From assembly GCF_014287705.1 (NCBI RefSeq), contig NZ_JACOOY010000006.1:62001-126000 (forward strand): a DNA stretch of 64,000 nucleotides. The letters run 5' to 3'. The notes below the pieces were generated by a model that searched no databases, was not told the origin of the DNA, and worked only from the letters and a program-made list of their open reading frames with translations. Positions 1 to 8,210 of this stretch are shown here, one piece after another; the stretch's first letter is position 1; each line of letters opens with the position of its first letter. Position numbers and translations under genes: made by a program. Source of the stretch: Dorea_D hominis. Its GTDB lineage: Bacteria; Bacillota; Clostridia; Lachnospirales; Lachnospiraceae.

Positions 1-1
1 G

Positions 2-613
2 GGTAAAGTCGGAGAGAACCTGGCAGCTCTGTTCCCGAAGAACGGAACAATCCTTACACAGTGCTTCGGTGAGACAATCATCGGAATGATGCTTCGTGCA
101 GCAAGAAAGAACAACAACGATATTAAAATCTTCTGTGCAGAGACAAGACCGTATCTGCAGGGAGCTAGACTGACATCTACATGCTGTGCACAGATGGGAT
201 TCGATACAACAGTTATTACAGATAATATGGTAGCTTATTCTATGCAGCACAAAGGTATCGATCTCTTTACTTCAGCAGCAGATACGATCGCAAGAGATGG
301 TCATATTGCTAATAAGATCGGTACTTTCCAGATTTCCATTCTGGCAAAATATTTCGGAATTCCATACTATGTAACAGGAATCCCGGATGAAGACAAAATG
401 TACGGAAAAGATATCGTTATCGAGGAAAGAGATCCTGCACAGGTACTTTCTTACCGAGGTATCCCGAATACAATTCCGGAAGTAAAAGGAATCTATCCAT
501 CATTCGATATAGTACCGCCACATCTCATCAGTGGTGTTGTAACAGATAAAGGTGTCTATGTACCGTATCTGTTAAATGATTACTTCAAAGGTGAAGTGAA
601 AGACTTCTACTAA
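2..613 (+). CDS. MtnA/eIF2B-alpha-like sugar-phosphate isomerase (3' part)
   Basis: The reading frame is open from base 2, so the N-terminus lies outside the window; 203 residues are visible. They match the C-terminal Rossmann-like half of the methylthioribose-1-phosphate isomerase/eIF2B-alpha family, with the stretches CAETRPYLQGARLT and VITDNMVAY, a substrate-loop cysteine pair (STCCAQMG) and the DKMYGKDIVIEERDP region. The family isomerises ribose-1-phosphate analogues to ribulose-1-phosphates. The downstream kinase and class II aldolase suggest the isomerase step of a DHAP shunt that disposes of 5-deoxyribose or 5-methylthioribose. The true substrate cannot be told from sequence. The next gene starts 62 bases downstream on the same strand. 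Confidence 0.85.
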   Translation, partial: GKVGENLAALFPKNGTILTQCFGETIIGMMLRAARKNNNDIKIFCAETRPYLQGARLTSTCCAQMGFDTTVITDNMVAYSMQHKGIDLFTSAADTIARDGHIANKIGTFQISILAKYFGIPYYVTGIPDEDKMYGKDIVIEERDPAQVLSYRGIPNTIPEVKGIYPSFDIVPPHLISGVVTDKGVYVPYLLNDYFKGEVKDFY

Positions 614-675
614 AATTAAAACATTATAGCCGGGACTTTTGCCCCGACTTTAGATAAAGAAAAGAGGTAAGAGCA

Positions 676-1059
676 ATGGTTACATGTATGAATAAAGAGA
701 GAAAATATGGCTCTGTTATTTCTAACGGAAAAGTTTCCGTAGACTGTGACAATCCGACAGAATATGGCGGAGACGGATATGTATTCGGTCCACACGATTT
801 TATCGAAGCCGGATATGCAGCATGTTTGGACGTATGCGCACGTAAGATCTGTGAAGCAGATGGAATTGAATTTAAAAAAGTTATTGTAACAGTAGCACTT
901 GATTATCACGATGATAAAAAAACATACATCAGACACAAGATCGAAGTTACAGGAGTTCCGAAAGAAGTATCCGAAGATGTAGCGAAGAGAGCTTATGATG
1001 ATTGTCTTGTGAAAAGTAATCTTTCCAAAGAACTTGTATTTGAACCACTTGGAGAGTAG
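676..1059 (+). CDS. OsmC-like family protein
   Basis: This 127-residue protein has the OsmC/Ohr fold signature: GYAACLDVCARKICEADG around Cys50 and a second cysteine, Cys110, in DDCLVKSNLS. In OsmC and Ohr proteins two such cysteines reduce organic peroxides, so a thiol peroxidase role is possible. The start follows AGAGGTAAG at a normal distance. It lies inside the isomerase/dehydrogenase/kinase/aldolase operon, where it could protect against reactive aldehydes or peroxides; that role is inference. A minus-strand frame over 616-936 is only its shadow. Confidence 0.8.
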   Translation: MVTCMNKERKYGSVISNGKVSVDCDNPTEYGGDGYVFGPHDFIEAGYAACLDVCARKICEADGIEFKKVIVTVALDYHDDKKTYIRHKIEVTGVPKEVSEDVAKRAYDDCLVKSNLSKELVFEPLGE

Positions 1060-1120
1060 ATTTAATAGGAAATAGAAACGACAGCGAACAGGAGAAGAAT
1101 AAAAAGGAGAAAATGCTAAA

Positions 1121-2071
1121 ATGAAATTATTAATCAGAGCACCTTTTATTGAAAGTGAAAGAAAAAGACTTGAAGCTTATTTTGATGAGATTGTATATGA
1201 TCCGTGGACAACTACCGGAGAGCGTTATTATGAAGATGAGATGCTGGAAGTTCTGAAGAAAGAACAGCCGGACGCACTGATCACAGAGCTTGACCGTGTA
1301 ACAGAAAAGGTATTAAACGGATATGACAAACTGATTTTCATCGGAGACTGTCGTGCAAATCCGGCAAATATTGATGTAGAAGCATGCAAGAAAGCAAATA
1401 TACCGGTTCTCTGCACACCGGCAAGAAATGCACAGGCTGTAGCAGAGATGCTGTCAGGACTTCTTGTAAGCTATATGCGTAACCTGGTTCCGGCAGTACA
1501 GTGGATCAAAGACGGTAAATGGGTAGAAGGAACAACTCCTTACTACACATGGATGGGAAACGAGCTTTGCGGAAAGAAAGTCGGATTCGTCGGCTTTGGA
1601 GCAGTTGGAAAACATGCAGCTAAGATCCTTGAAGCATATGGCTGTGAGATTTCTTTCTATGATCCATTTGTAGATTTTGTAAAAGACAGCTACAAGAAAT
1701 GTGAACTGGAAGAGATTTTCAAGAATTCAGATATCGTTTCTATTCATCTTCCGGTGCTTGACAGTACTAAGGGAATGATCAATGCAGATTTATTTGCAAA
1801 GATGAAAGAAACAGCTATTTTCGTAAATACAGCAAGAAGTGCAGTTGTAGATGAGCCGGCTCTGATGGAAGTATTAAGAAATAAGAAGATCCGCGGAGCA
1901 ATCCTGGATGTTTTGGAAGTTGAACCTCCGACAGAGGAAGCACTGGAGATTGCAAGACTGGACAATGTACTTCTGACACCACATATCTGCGGTGCAACTT
2001 ATGAAGTAACAGATCATCAGTCAAGAATTCTGGCTGACCGCATCGATGCATGGATGAAGGAAAATAAATAA
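1121..2071 (+). CDS. D-isomer-specific 2-hydroxyacid dehydrogenase
   Basis: This 316-residue NAD(P)-dependent dehydrogenase has an N-terminal catalytic half, then the Rossmann glycine motif GFGAVGKH (about 158-165). The catalytic arginine lies in NTARSAVVDE, the glutamate in LDVLEVEPP and the histidine (about 288) in LLTPHICGAT. Family members interconvert 2-keto and D-2-hydroxy acids. Its place between the OsmC-like gene and the FGGY kinase suggests it reduces or oxidises a two- or three-carbon product of the same sugar-salvage route; the substrate is unknown. AAAAGGAGAAAA precedes the ATG. Confidence 0.85.
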   Translation: MKLLIRAPFIESERKRLEAYFDEIVYDPWTTTGERYYEDEMLEVLKKEQPDALITELDRVTEKVLNGYDKLIFIGDCRANPANIDVEACKKANIPVLCTPARNAQAVAEMLSGLLVSYMRNLVPAVQWIKDGKWVEGTTPYYTWMGNELCGKKVGFVGFGAVGKHAAKILEAYGCEISFYDPFVDFVKDSYKKCELEEIFKNSDIVSIHLPVLDSTKGMINADLFAKMKETAIFVNTARSAVVDEPALMEVLRNKKIRGAILDVLEVEPPTEEALEIARLDNVLLTPHICGATYEVTDHQSRILADRIDAWMKENK

Positions 2072-2101
2072 TTTAATTCAGTTAAATAAGGAGAAAAGCA
2101 G

Positions 2102-3541
2102 ATGGAAACAAATTATCTGGTTGTAGATATGGGAACCGGAAATTCCAGAGTAGGACTTGTCAGTGCCGATGGAACCATCTGGGGAATTCGAAATTACGAA
2201 AATCAATATTACAAAGATAAACAGTATGAAGATGCACAGTATTTTCTCCCGGAAGAATGGGAACAGAATCTTTTAGACGGCTGTAAAGAGCTGCTGGAGG
2301 AGTTTCCGGATCATCCGGTACGTGCGATCACTTCATCCGGAGCCCGAGAAAGTATTGTCCTTTATAATAAAGAAGGAAAGGCTTATCTGGGACTTCCGAA
2401 TATTGATAACAGAGGCCGTGCATGGATGGCAGAGATTGAAGACTGCACATTCATTTATGAAAAGACCGGTCGCTGGGTAACAGAAGACTTCCCGGCAGCA
2501 AAGCTGATGGGATACCGCAAAAAATACCCGGAAGAGTTCGAGAGCATTGCAAAGATCACAAGTCTTAGTGAATGGATCGGAGAGATGTTCACTGGAAAAC
2601 TGGTCATTGAACCGTCACAGGCATGCGAGACACAGCTCTTTGATATCGAAGAAAAAGACTGGTCCGAAAGACTCTGTAAAGACTATGGAATTTCCATGGA
2701 CATTCTGCCGGAGATCGCCAAAGCCGGAGATAGCCTTGGCACGATTAAGAAAGAAATGGCAGATGAGCTGGGAATCAGCAACGATGCAGAATTCATCGTC
2801 GGCGGAGCTGATACACAGATTGCGCTGAAGAGTGTTGGAATGGGTGTCGGAGATGTTGCGGTAGTATCCGGAACGACTTCGCCGGTTGCAACAATCACAG
2901 ATTATAAATATTATGACAAACAGGAGCGCTGCTGGACAGATTCCAACCTTGGCGGGGATACTTACCAGGTTGAGACAAACCCGGGCGTTACCGGACTGAA
3001 CTATCAGAAGATGAAAGCTTTTCTCTTTCCGGATACTTCTTATGAGGAGTTGGAAGAAGAGATGGCAAAACAGACCGAGTATTTATGTACCGCGTCTTTT
3101 TCATCCTTATATTTCTCAGAGAAACGTTCTCTGAAAAAGGGTGGATTTGTCATGAAAGCACCATTTGACGCAACGATGAAACCAATCCATCTGATCTGGG
3201 CAGTCGTAGCTGATATTGCATGTTCTATCTATGTACAGTACAGAAGTCTGTGCGAGATGACAGGACATGAGAAAGAATACATTTTAGGATGTGCAGGTGG
3301 TTTCCAGTCGAAGATGTTATGCCAGCATTTGGCAGATCTGACAGGAAAGAAACTGATCATCCGGGACGGATTCAGCCAAGCATCCATCAATGGCTGCTTA
3401 AGAATCTGTAATGCATATTACGGAATTGAATCCGAAAAAGAGACAGAGCAGGCAGAAACGATTTACACACCGAAAGAGGACAGCCTGATTCTGGAATATT
3501 ACAAAGAATGGTTGAAAAACCGTCAGATGTTAAATCCTTAA
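2102..3541 (+). CDS. FGGY-family carbohydrate kinase
   Basis: This 479-residue kinase has the actin-like ATPase fold. The N-terminal phosphate-1 motif is VVDMGTGNSRVGLV, the sugar-contact region is NIDNRGRAWM, the central domain carries GGADTQIALKSVGMG and SGTTSP, and the C-terminal adenosine motif is LGCAGGFQSKMLCQHLADL. It resembles the xylulokinase/LsrK branch. Flanked by an MtnA-like isomerase and a class II aldolase, it probably phosphorylates a 5-modified pentose or pentulose, as 5-deoxyribose or methylthioribose kinases do; an AI-2 kinase is the main alternative. The start is 30 bases after the dehydrogenase stop with AAGGAGAAA upstream. Confidence 0.85.
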   Translation: METNYLVVDMGTGNSRVGLVSADGTIWGIRNYENQYYKDKQYEDAQYFLPEEWEQNLLDGCKELLEEFPDHPVRAITSSGARESIVLYNKEGKAYLGLPNIDNRGRAWMAEIEDCTFIYEKTGRWVTEDFPAAKLMGYRKKYPEEFESIAKITSLSEWIGEMFTGKLVIEPSQACETQLFDIEEKDWSERLCKDYGISMDILPEIAKAGDSLGTIKKEMADELGISNDAEFIVGGADTQIALKSVGMGVGDVAVVSGTTSPVATITDYKYYDKQERCWTDSNLGGDTYQVETNPGVTGLNYQKMKAFLFPDTSYEELEEEMAKQTEYLCTASFSSLYFSEKRSLKKGGFVMKAPFDATMKPIHLIWAVVADIACSIYVQYRSLCEMTGHEKEYILGCAGGFQSKMLCQHLADLTGKKLIIRDGFSQASINGCLRICNAYYGIESEKETEQAETIYTPKEDSLILEYYKEWLKNRQMLNP

Positions 3542-3600
3542 GGGAGTTAGCATAGATTATGAAAAAGAAACAGAAATTAATGAAGAAAGAGGGAAAAACA

Positions 3601-4257
3601 ATGTTAATGCAGGAAGAAAGAGAACAGATTGTAGAATATGGTAAAAAGATGAGCGCTGACAGACTGACATCCGGAACAAGCGGAAACATCAGTATTTATA
3701 ACGCAGAGAAAGGTTACATGGCTATTAGCCCTTCAGGAATCGGATACTTCGATGTAAAACCGGAAGATGTAGTTATCATGGACCTGGATGCTAATATCGT
3801 AGATGGAGACAAGAAACCATCAAGCGAGTGGGCACTTCATACAGCAATGTACAAAACAAAACCAGAATGTAGAGCCGTTGTTCATACACACTCTATGTAC
3901 TGTACAGTATTTGCAACACTTCGTCAGCCACTGAGAGCAGCTCACTATGTAATCGCAGATGCCGGTGTAGATGAAGTACCATGTGCTCCGTATTGCACAT
4001 ACGGAACACCGGAGCTTGCGAAAGCAGCTTCTGATACAATCGGTGACAGCAACGCAGTTCTGCTTGCTAACCACGGTATGCTCGCTTGCGGCGGAAGCTT
4101 AAAGAGCGCTTATTCTCTGGCATGTGGAATGGAATTCTGTGCTGAGTTAGAGTACCGTACAAAGACAATCGGTGGTCCTGTATATCTGTCTAAAGAAGAA
4201 ATGGCAGAAGTACTGGAAAGCTTTAAGAGCTACGGACAGCCGAAAAAGAAAAACTAA
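3601..4257 (+). CDS. Class II aldolase/adducin family protein (fuculose-phosphate aldolase type)
   Basis: This 218-residue zinc aldolase shows the substrate loop TSGTSGNIS, the phosphate pocket SPSGIGYFDV, the metal-binding histidines in VVHTHSMYCTVFA and NHGMLACGG, and a catalytic glutamate in SSEWALHTAMY. I choose the ATG at 3601 because AGAGGG lies about 7 bases upstream; the frame extends to an ATG at 3559 whose Shine-Dalgarno sequence is too far away. Such aldolases split ketose-1-phosphates to DHAP plus an aldehyde, which makes this the last core step of the inferred 5-deoxypentose shunt. A hairpin terminator follows at 4351. Confidence 0.87.
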   Translation: MLMQEEREQIVEYGKKMSADRLTSGTSGNISIYNAEKGYMAISPSGIGYFDVKPEDVVIMDLDANIVDGDKKPSSEWALHTAMYKTKPECRAVVHTHSMYCTVFATLRQPLRAAHYVIADAGVDEVPCAPYCTYGTPELAKAASDTIGDSNAVLLANHGMLACGGSLKSAYSLACGMEFCAELEYRTKTIGGPVYLSKEEMAEVLESFKSYGQPKKKN

Positions 4258-4350
4258 TTTATCCGACAATTCACATTTTAAAATAATATAAATAACCCTC
4301 CATTCCCTTAATATACATTGTATAATTAGAGAAGGGAACCCCTTAAATAA

Positions 4351-4378
4351 AAGAGCCACCGCGAAAGCGATGGCTCTT
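4351..4378 (+). terminator. Rho-independent terminator after the sugar-salvage operon
   Basis: AAGAGCCA pairs with TGGCTCTT, followed by a CGC/GCG inner stem closing a GAAA tetraloop. The run CCCTTTTTG follows. It sits about 95 bases after the aldolase stop. Confidence 0.75.
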
Positions 4379-4402
4379 GCCCTTTTTGCGAGTGCTTTGC
4401 GG

Positions 4403-4524
4403 TGAAATGGGGACAGGGCTTTTTGAAATGGGGACGGGGCTTTTTGAAATGGGGACAGGGCTTTTGAAATGGGGACAGGGCTTTTGAAATGGGGACGGGG
4501 CTTTTCTCAAAAAGCCCCGTCCCC
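4403..4524. repeat. GGGGAC palindrome repeat, copy A, with tandem half-units
   Basis: Five units of the form gaaatggggacRgggctttt start at about 4404, 4425, 4446, 4466 and 4486 with 20-21 base spacing. The last unit closes an inverted repeat, 4491-4505 with 4510-4524. It is the same core as copies B to E in this window, but only here are the half-units tandemly expanded. It lies between two transcription units and seems non-coding; open frames across it merely translate the repeat. Confidence 0.9.
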
Positions 4525-4545
4525 AGAAGCTGCCAGCGGCAAGGT

Positions 4546-4573
4546 TTGAGAAGTGAGAAAAATGTGGTATAAT
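4546..4573 (+). promoter_or_regulatory. Sigma-A promoter for the D,D-carboxypeptidase
   Basis: TTGAGA at 4546 and TATAAT at 4568 are separated by 16 bases, about 80 bases before the start codon. Confidence 0.55.
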
Positions 4574-4650
4574 GAACAAAACTGTCGAAAGTCTGATTTG
4601 GACGCATACGGGGAACGGCAGAGAACAGTAAACGAAGGTAAGGGCAATAT

Positions 4651-6174
4651 ATGTTTAATAGGAAAAAAATAGGAAGAAGATGTCTGGCAGCGCTTCTTGC
4701 ACTGTCTTTATGCCTGGGACCGGTGGTGCAGGCAAATGCAGCGAGAACAAACAGTTCAGCAACTGCAAAAACTACAGCCGCGAAAAAGACCGGAAAAAAA
4801 CGCAAAACAAAAAAGAAGCTGACACCGGAACAGCAGCGGGAAAAAGAATTAAAGAAAGTCTATAAGATGAAGATCCAGTCGAACCAGATCAAGGGCTGGC
4901 CGAAAGGACCGGGGACTTACGGAGAGTCCGGAATTGTGATGGATGCCGGTACAGGTGCGATTCTATATGCAAAAAACATTGACACACACGAATATCCGGC
5001 GAGTATCACAAAGGTGCTGACAGCATTGGTTGCACTGGAGAATGGCAAGATGGATGATCCGGTTATATTTACAAAAGACTGCGTGTCATTTATTCAACCG
5101 GGCGATTCCTCCATCGGGCTGAAAAAAGGGAATAAGATCACGCTGGAACAGGCGTTGTATGCGACACTTCTTGCATCGGCAAATGAAGCTGCGTACGCAG
5201 TCGGGGCAAATGTCGGTAAAAATGCCGGACATGATTACAACTGGTTTGTGCAGCAGATGAATGTAAGATGTAAAGAACTGGGTGGAAATAATTCTCATTT
5301 TGCAAATACGAATGGTCTGCATGATCCGAATCATTATACGTGCGCCAGAGATATGGCACTGATTGGAAGAGAGTTGTTCAAACATCCGGAATTTTTCAAG
5401 ATTGTACAGACACTGAATTACACAATTCCAAAATCAAAGACGGTAGAGAAACACGAATTTTACCAGAAGCATAAGATGTTATGGCCGGGTGGCTCTTATT
5501 ATTATAAATATGCAGTCGGCGGAAAGACCGGATTTACATCAGATGCACTGGCAACATTGATCACGATGGCAAAAAAAGGCGATACGAAACTCGTCTGTGT
5601 TGTGATGCGTACACACGGAAGAAATATTTTCCCGGATACGAGACATTTATTCGATTATGCATTTAAAAATTTCAAAAAGACTCCGGTTTCCGGCAATGAG
5701 ACATCAAAAGATGTCGGGGAGATTCTTGCCGATGAAAACAGCGGTTATGTCATGCTGCCAAAAGGGGTAAAATTTTCAGATCTGAAGATGAAGATGGAAG
5801 TAGACAAGAGCATGCCGTCCGAAGCAACATTGACTTATACTTACAGAGACAATCTTGTCGGAAGTGCAAGAGCGAAGCTGAGCCAGTCTTATCTGGATGC
5901 ACACAAGGCAAAAGTTGAGCCAAAATCATCTGTGAAAAATCAGAGTAAAGTTACAAAACCTGGCAAAACTGAGAGGATGATTAAAAATAAAGACAAAAAA
6001 ATCCTTCCGGAGAAAATCTGGAAGCAGCTTGCAGCCAAATATCAGCAATACGGAAGAACGAAGAGTTATGAACTCGCCGGGCTGGTGGCTGTTCTGATCG
6101 TACTGATTCTGCTGTTTATTGCGCGTTTGATTAAGATGCGACGGTTTAAGAAAAAGCGGAAGAGGAAACGGTAA
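4651..6174 (+). CDS. D-alanyl-D-alanine carboxypeptidase (DacF/PBP5-like)
   Basis: This 507-residue serine peptidase trims the terminal D-Ala of peptidoglycan stem peptides outside the membrane. A signal peptide covers about residues 1-31 (basic start, hydrophobic core, cleavage near ANAA), followed by a lysine-rich linker. Peptidase S11 motifs are present: SITK (118-121), SAN (176-178) and KTG (292-294). A beta-rich domain follows, then a C-terminal transmembrane helix near 470-493 and a very basic tail, a topology differing from the amphipathic-helix anchor of classical PBP5. It is transcribed alone after the copy A repeat. It could serve vegetative wall or spore cortex synthesis. Confidence 0.9.
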   Translation: MFNRKKIGRRCLAALLALSLCLGPVVQANAARTNSSATAKTTAAKKTGKKRKTKKKLTPEQQREKELKKVYKMKIQSNQIKGWPKGPGTYGESGIVMDAGTGAILYAKNIDTHEYPASITKVLTALVALENGKMDDPVIFTKDCVSFIQPGDSSIGLKKGNKITLEQALYATLLASANEAAYAVGANVGKNAGHDYNWFVQQMNVRCKELGGNNSHFANTNGLHDPNHYTCARDMALIGRELFKHPEFFKIVQTLNYTIPKSKTVEKHEFYQKHKMLWPGGSYYYKYAVGGKTGFTSDALATLITMAKKGDTKLVCVVMRTHGRNIFPDTRHLFDYAFKNFKKTPVSGNETSKDVGEILADENSGYVMLPKGVKFSDLKMKMEVDKSMPSEATLTYTYRDNLVGSARAKLSQSYLDAHKAKVEPKSSVKNQSKVTKPGKTERMIKNKDKKILPEKIWKQLAAKYQQYGRTKSYELAGLVAVLIVLILLFIARLIKMRRFKKKRKRKR

Positions 6175-6231
6175 AGGAGAATGGCATATAAGAAATACTA
6201 ATACCTAAAATTAAAAAATGTAATATTTATA

Positions 6232-6260
6232 TTGACTTTTGAATCCGTGAACGTTAAAAT
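6232..6260 (+). promoter_or_regulatory. Promoter and long leader before the NSS transporter
   Basis: TTGACT at 6232 and TAAAAT at 6255 are 17 bases apart. The resulting leader is about 180 bases; I found no recognised riboswitch or terminator in 6262-6450, only the motif TGATTAGAAA occurring twice (near 6273 and 6348). Confidence 0.5.
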
Positions 6261-6450
6261 AAAATCAATCAGTGATTAGAAAATTCGGATAAATCGGATA
6301 AATCAGAAAAAACTGTAATTATCTACAAAAAATACTGATTAGAAAGAAAAATTAGAATACACACGGAAGTTTTACGGTTGCGAAAGAAACAGGTGGTAGG
6401 AAAGAAATTAGAGCTTCTGACGAGTGTAGTATTCGGACGGAGGTTTAATT

Positions 6451-7941
6451 ATGGAACAGAAACAAGAAAAGTTTAGTACCATAGGTTACATTGCAGCCGC
6501 TTTAGGTATGTGTATTGGTACAGGAAATGTCTGGCGATTCCCACGAGTATGTGCGGCGAATGGTGGAGGAGCATTTATTTTAGCCTGGACGATTGCAATG
6601 CTGATTTTTGCAGTACCGCTTCTCTCAACGGAGATGGCAATTGGTAAGAAGACCCGGCTTGGATGTATCGGTTCTTTCCGTAATGTTGGTGGAAAGAAAT
6701 ATACATGGATGGGATTTTTCGTGGCAGCAGTTTGTTTTTTCCTGATGAGTTATTATTGTGTACTTCAGGGATATTGTATGAAATATGCGGTAAATTCAGT
6801 TACCACATTTAAAGCGAATCTGACAACCGAGACTACATCAGCAATGTGGACAGCATTTACAGATTCTAAATGGCAGGTTATTTTATTCCACGCAATCGGA
6901 TTTGCAGTTGCATGTTTTATCGTTTATCAGGGAATTGCCGGTGGTATCGAGCGATTCTGTAAAGTAGCGATCCCGTCATTATTTGTCATTCTTGTCGGAC
7001 TTGCAATTTACGCAGTTACATTAAATGGAGCAAGTCAGGGACTGCAGTATCTTTTTACAATTAAGAAAGAATATCTTCTCAGTCCGAATACATGGATCCA
7101 GGCATTTATCCAGGCAGCATGGAGTACTGGTGCCGGATGGGGATTCATTATTACATATGCAAACTATGTTGGAAAAGATGAAGACGTTCCGACAAGCTGT
7201 CTGATCATGGGACTTGGTGATAACCTTGGAGCCATCCTTTCAGCACTTGTAGTAATTCCTGCAATCTGTGCACTTTCTGCAACGCCGGAAGCAGCAAATG
7301 AGGCACTTAGCCAGGGTAACTTCGGACTTACATTTATTTATATTTATCAGTTATTTACAACAATTCCGGGTGGAAGATTTATTTCATTTATTTTCTTCGG
7401 ACTGCTTGCAATTGCAGCTATTACATCACTGTTCTCAATGATCGAGGTCGGTGTCAAATGTGTAGTTGACCTTGGCGTATCCCGTAAGAAAGCAGTTGTT
7501 GGTGTTTGCTTTGCAGGATTCCTTGTAGGATGTTTCTCATGCTGGTCATTAATCAACATCGATAATCAGGACTGGGTATGGGGAATTGGACTTTTAGTAA
7601 GTGGTGCATTTATTGCAGTGCTTGCATGGAAATATGGAGTAGAAAAATTGCGTACAGAAGAAGTCAATGCAAAAGGCGCAGACGTACATTTACCAAAAGC
7701 ATACTATACTGCATGTATGTATATTATTCCTGTTTTAGTAGTAGGAATGGTTGGCTACTGGCTTCTTCAGACAAAAGAATGGTTCCCGAATACATGGCTG
7801 AATCCATTTATTATTCAGGATAATACGGGAACAGTATTACTTCAGTTTGCAGTTGTTATTGTTGTAGGTATTGTACTTTCCAAATTCTTCAATAGTAAAA
7901 CTGCAAAAGGCGAGATGAAAGAAGACGAGATCGCAAAATAA
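6451..7941 (+). CDS. Sodium-dependent amino-acid transporter, NSS family (MetP-like)
   Basis: This 496-residue polytopic membrane protein has 11-12 hydrophobic segments. The NSS signature lies near the N-terminus: CIGTGNVWRFPRVCAANGGG, the unwound TM1 region that binds sodium and substrate. Its length fits bacterial NSS carriers such as MhsT and MetP. A 40-residue single-helix protein follows after 19 bases, the arrangement of the MetPS methionine/alanine importer, and cysK and a CymR-like regulator lie downstream, so methionine or a related neutral amino acid is the favoured substrate. Substrate choice is inference. GGACGGAGG lies before the ATG. Confidence 0.88.
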   Translation: MEQKQEKFSTIGYIAAALGMCIGTGNVWRFPRVCAANGGGAFILAWTIAMLIFAVPLLSTEMAIGKKTRLGCIGSFRNVGGKKYTWMGFFVAAVCFFLMSYYCVLQGYCMKYAVNSVTTFKANLTTETTSAMWTAFTDSKWQVILFHAIGFAVACFIVYQGIAGGIERFCKVAIPSLFVILVGLAIYAVTLNGASQGLQYLFTIKKEYLLSPNTWIQAFIQAAWSTGAGWGFIITYANYVGKDEDVPTSCLIMGLGDNLGAILSALVVIPAICALSATPEAANEALSQGNFGLTFIYIYQLFTTIPGGRFISFIFFGLLAIAAITSLFSMIEVGVKCVVDLGVSRKKAVVGVCFAGFLVGCFSCWSLINIDNQDWVWGIGLLVSGAFIAVLAWKYGVEKLRTEEVNAKGADVHLPKAYYTACMYIIPVLVVGMVGYWLLQTKEWFPNTWLNPFIIQDNTGTVLLQFAVVIVVGIVLSKFFNSKTAKGEMKEDEIAK

Positions 7942-7960
7942 TAGAAAGAAGGTATGTGTT

Positions 7961-8083
7961 ATGACGATGGATGCAATTATTATGATGGTAATTACAATTG
8001 TAGGATATGTTGGTGGATTTGTTTACTTTCTTTCAAGAGTGTTTAAAAAAGAAAGAATGAAAGCAAAAGAGCAGAGTAAATAA
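7961..8083 (+). CDS. MetS-like small subunit of the NSS transporter
   Basis: This 40-residue ORF is usually missed by gene callers. It has one hydrophobic helix (MMVITIVGYVGGFVYFLSRV) and a basic, charged C-terminus. AAAGAAGG precedes the ATG. Size, topology and its place 19 bases after the NSS carrier match the methionine/alanine importer small-subunit family (MetS), which Corynebacterium MetP needs for activity. The pair is probably co-translated and assembles in the membrane. A terminator follows at 8100. Confidence 0.75.
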   Translation: MTMDAIIMMVITIVGYVGGFVYFLSRVFKKERMKAKEQSK

Positions 8084-8099
8084 GTGTTTATAAAATAAG

Positions 8100-8134
8100 A
8101 GCGGTGCACATATGAGTGTATCGCTTCTTTTTTT
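8100..8134 (+). terminator. Terminator of the NSS transporter operon
   Basis: AGCGGTGCAC pairs with GTGTATCGCT (two G-U pairs) around a 6-base loop, followed by TCTTTTTTT. Confidence 0.7.
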
Positions 8135-8139
8135 GAATA

Positions 8140-8178
8140 AAACCTATTGACATAGTAGGTTTATAGTGATAGTATACT
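8140..8178 (+). promoter_or_regulatory. cysK promoter with inverted-repeat operator over the -35 box
   Basis: TTGACA at 8147 is flanked by the 7-base inverted repeat AAACCTA (8140-8146) and TAGGTTT (8156-8162). The -10 is less clear: GATAGT at 8169 has 16-base spacing, TATACT at 8173 has 20. A dyad over the -35 box is what an Rrf2/CymR-type repressor would use, and such a regulator is encoded at 9571. A similar site lies at 62830. Confidence 0.55.
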
Positions 8179-8210
8179 TTACATGAAGAAGAGATAAGGA
8201 GATGAACAAG

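Noticed and set aside
616..936. 106-codon minus-strand frame opposite the OsmC-like gene
   Set aside because: A shadow of the plus-strand gene, which has a ribosome site and family motifs.
4326..4805. Minus-strand frames of 159 and 78 codons with PHFKKP-type repeats
   Set aside because: They only translate the tandem GGGGAC half-units and the start of the carboxypeptidase gene on the other strand; no ribosome site or family.
6261..6450. SAM riboswitch or T-box before the NSS transporter
   Set aside because: None of the conserved core sequences of these leaders is present.
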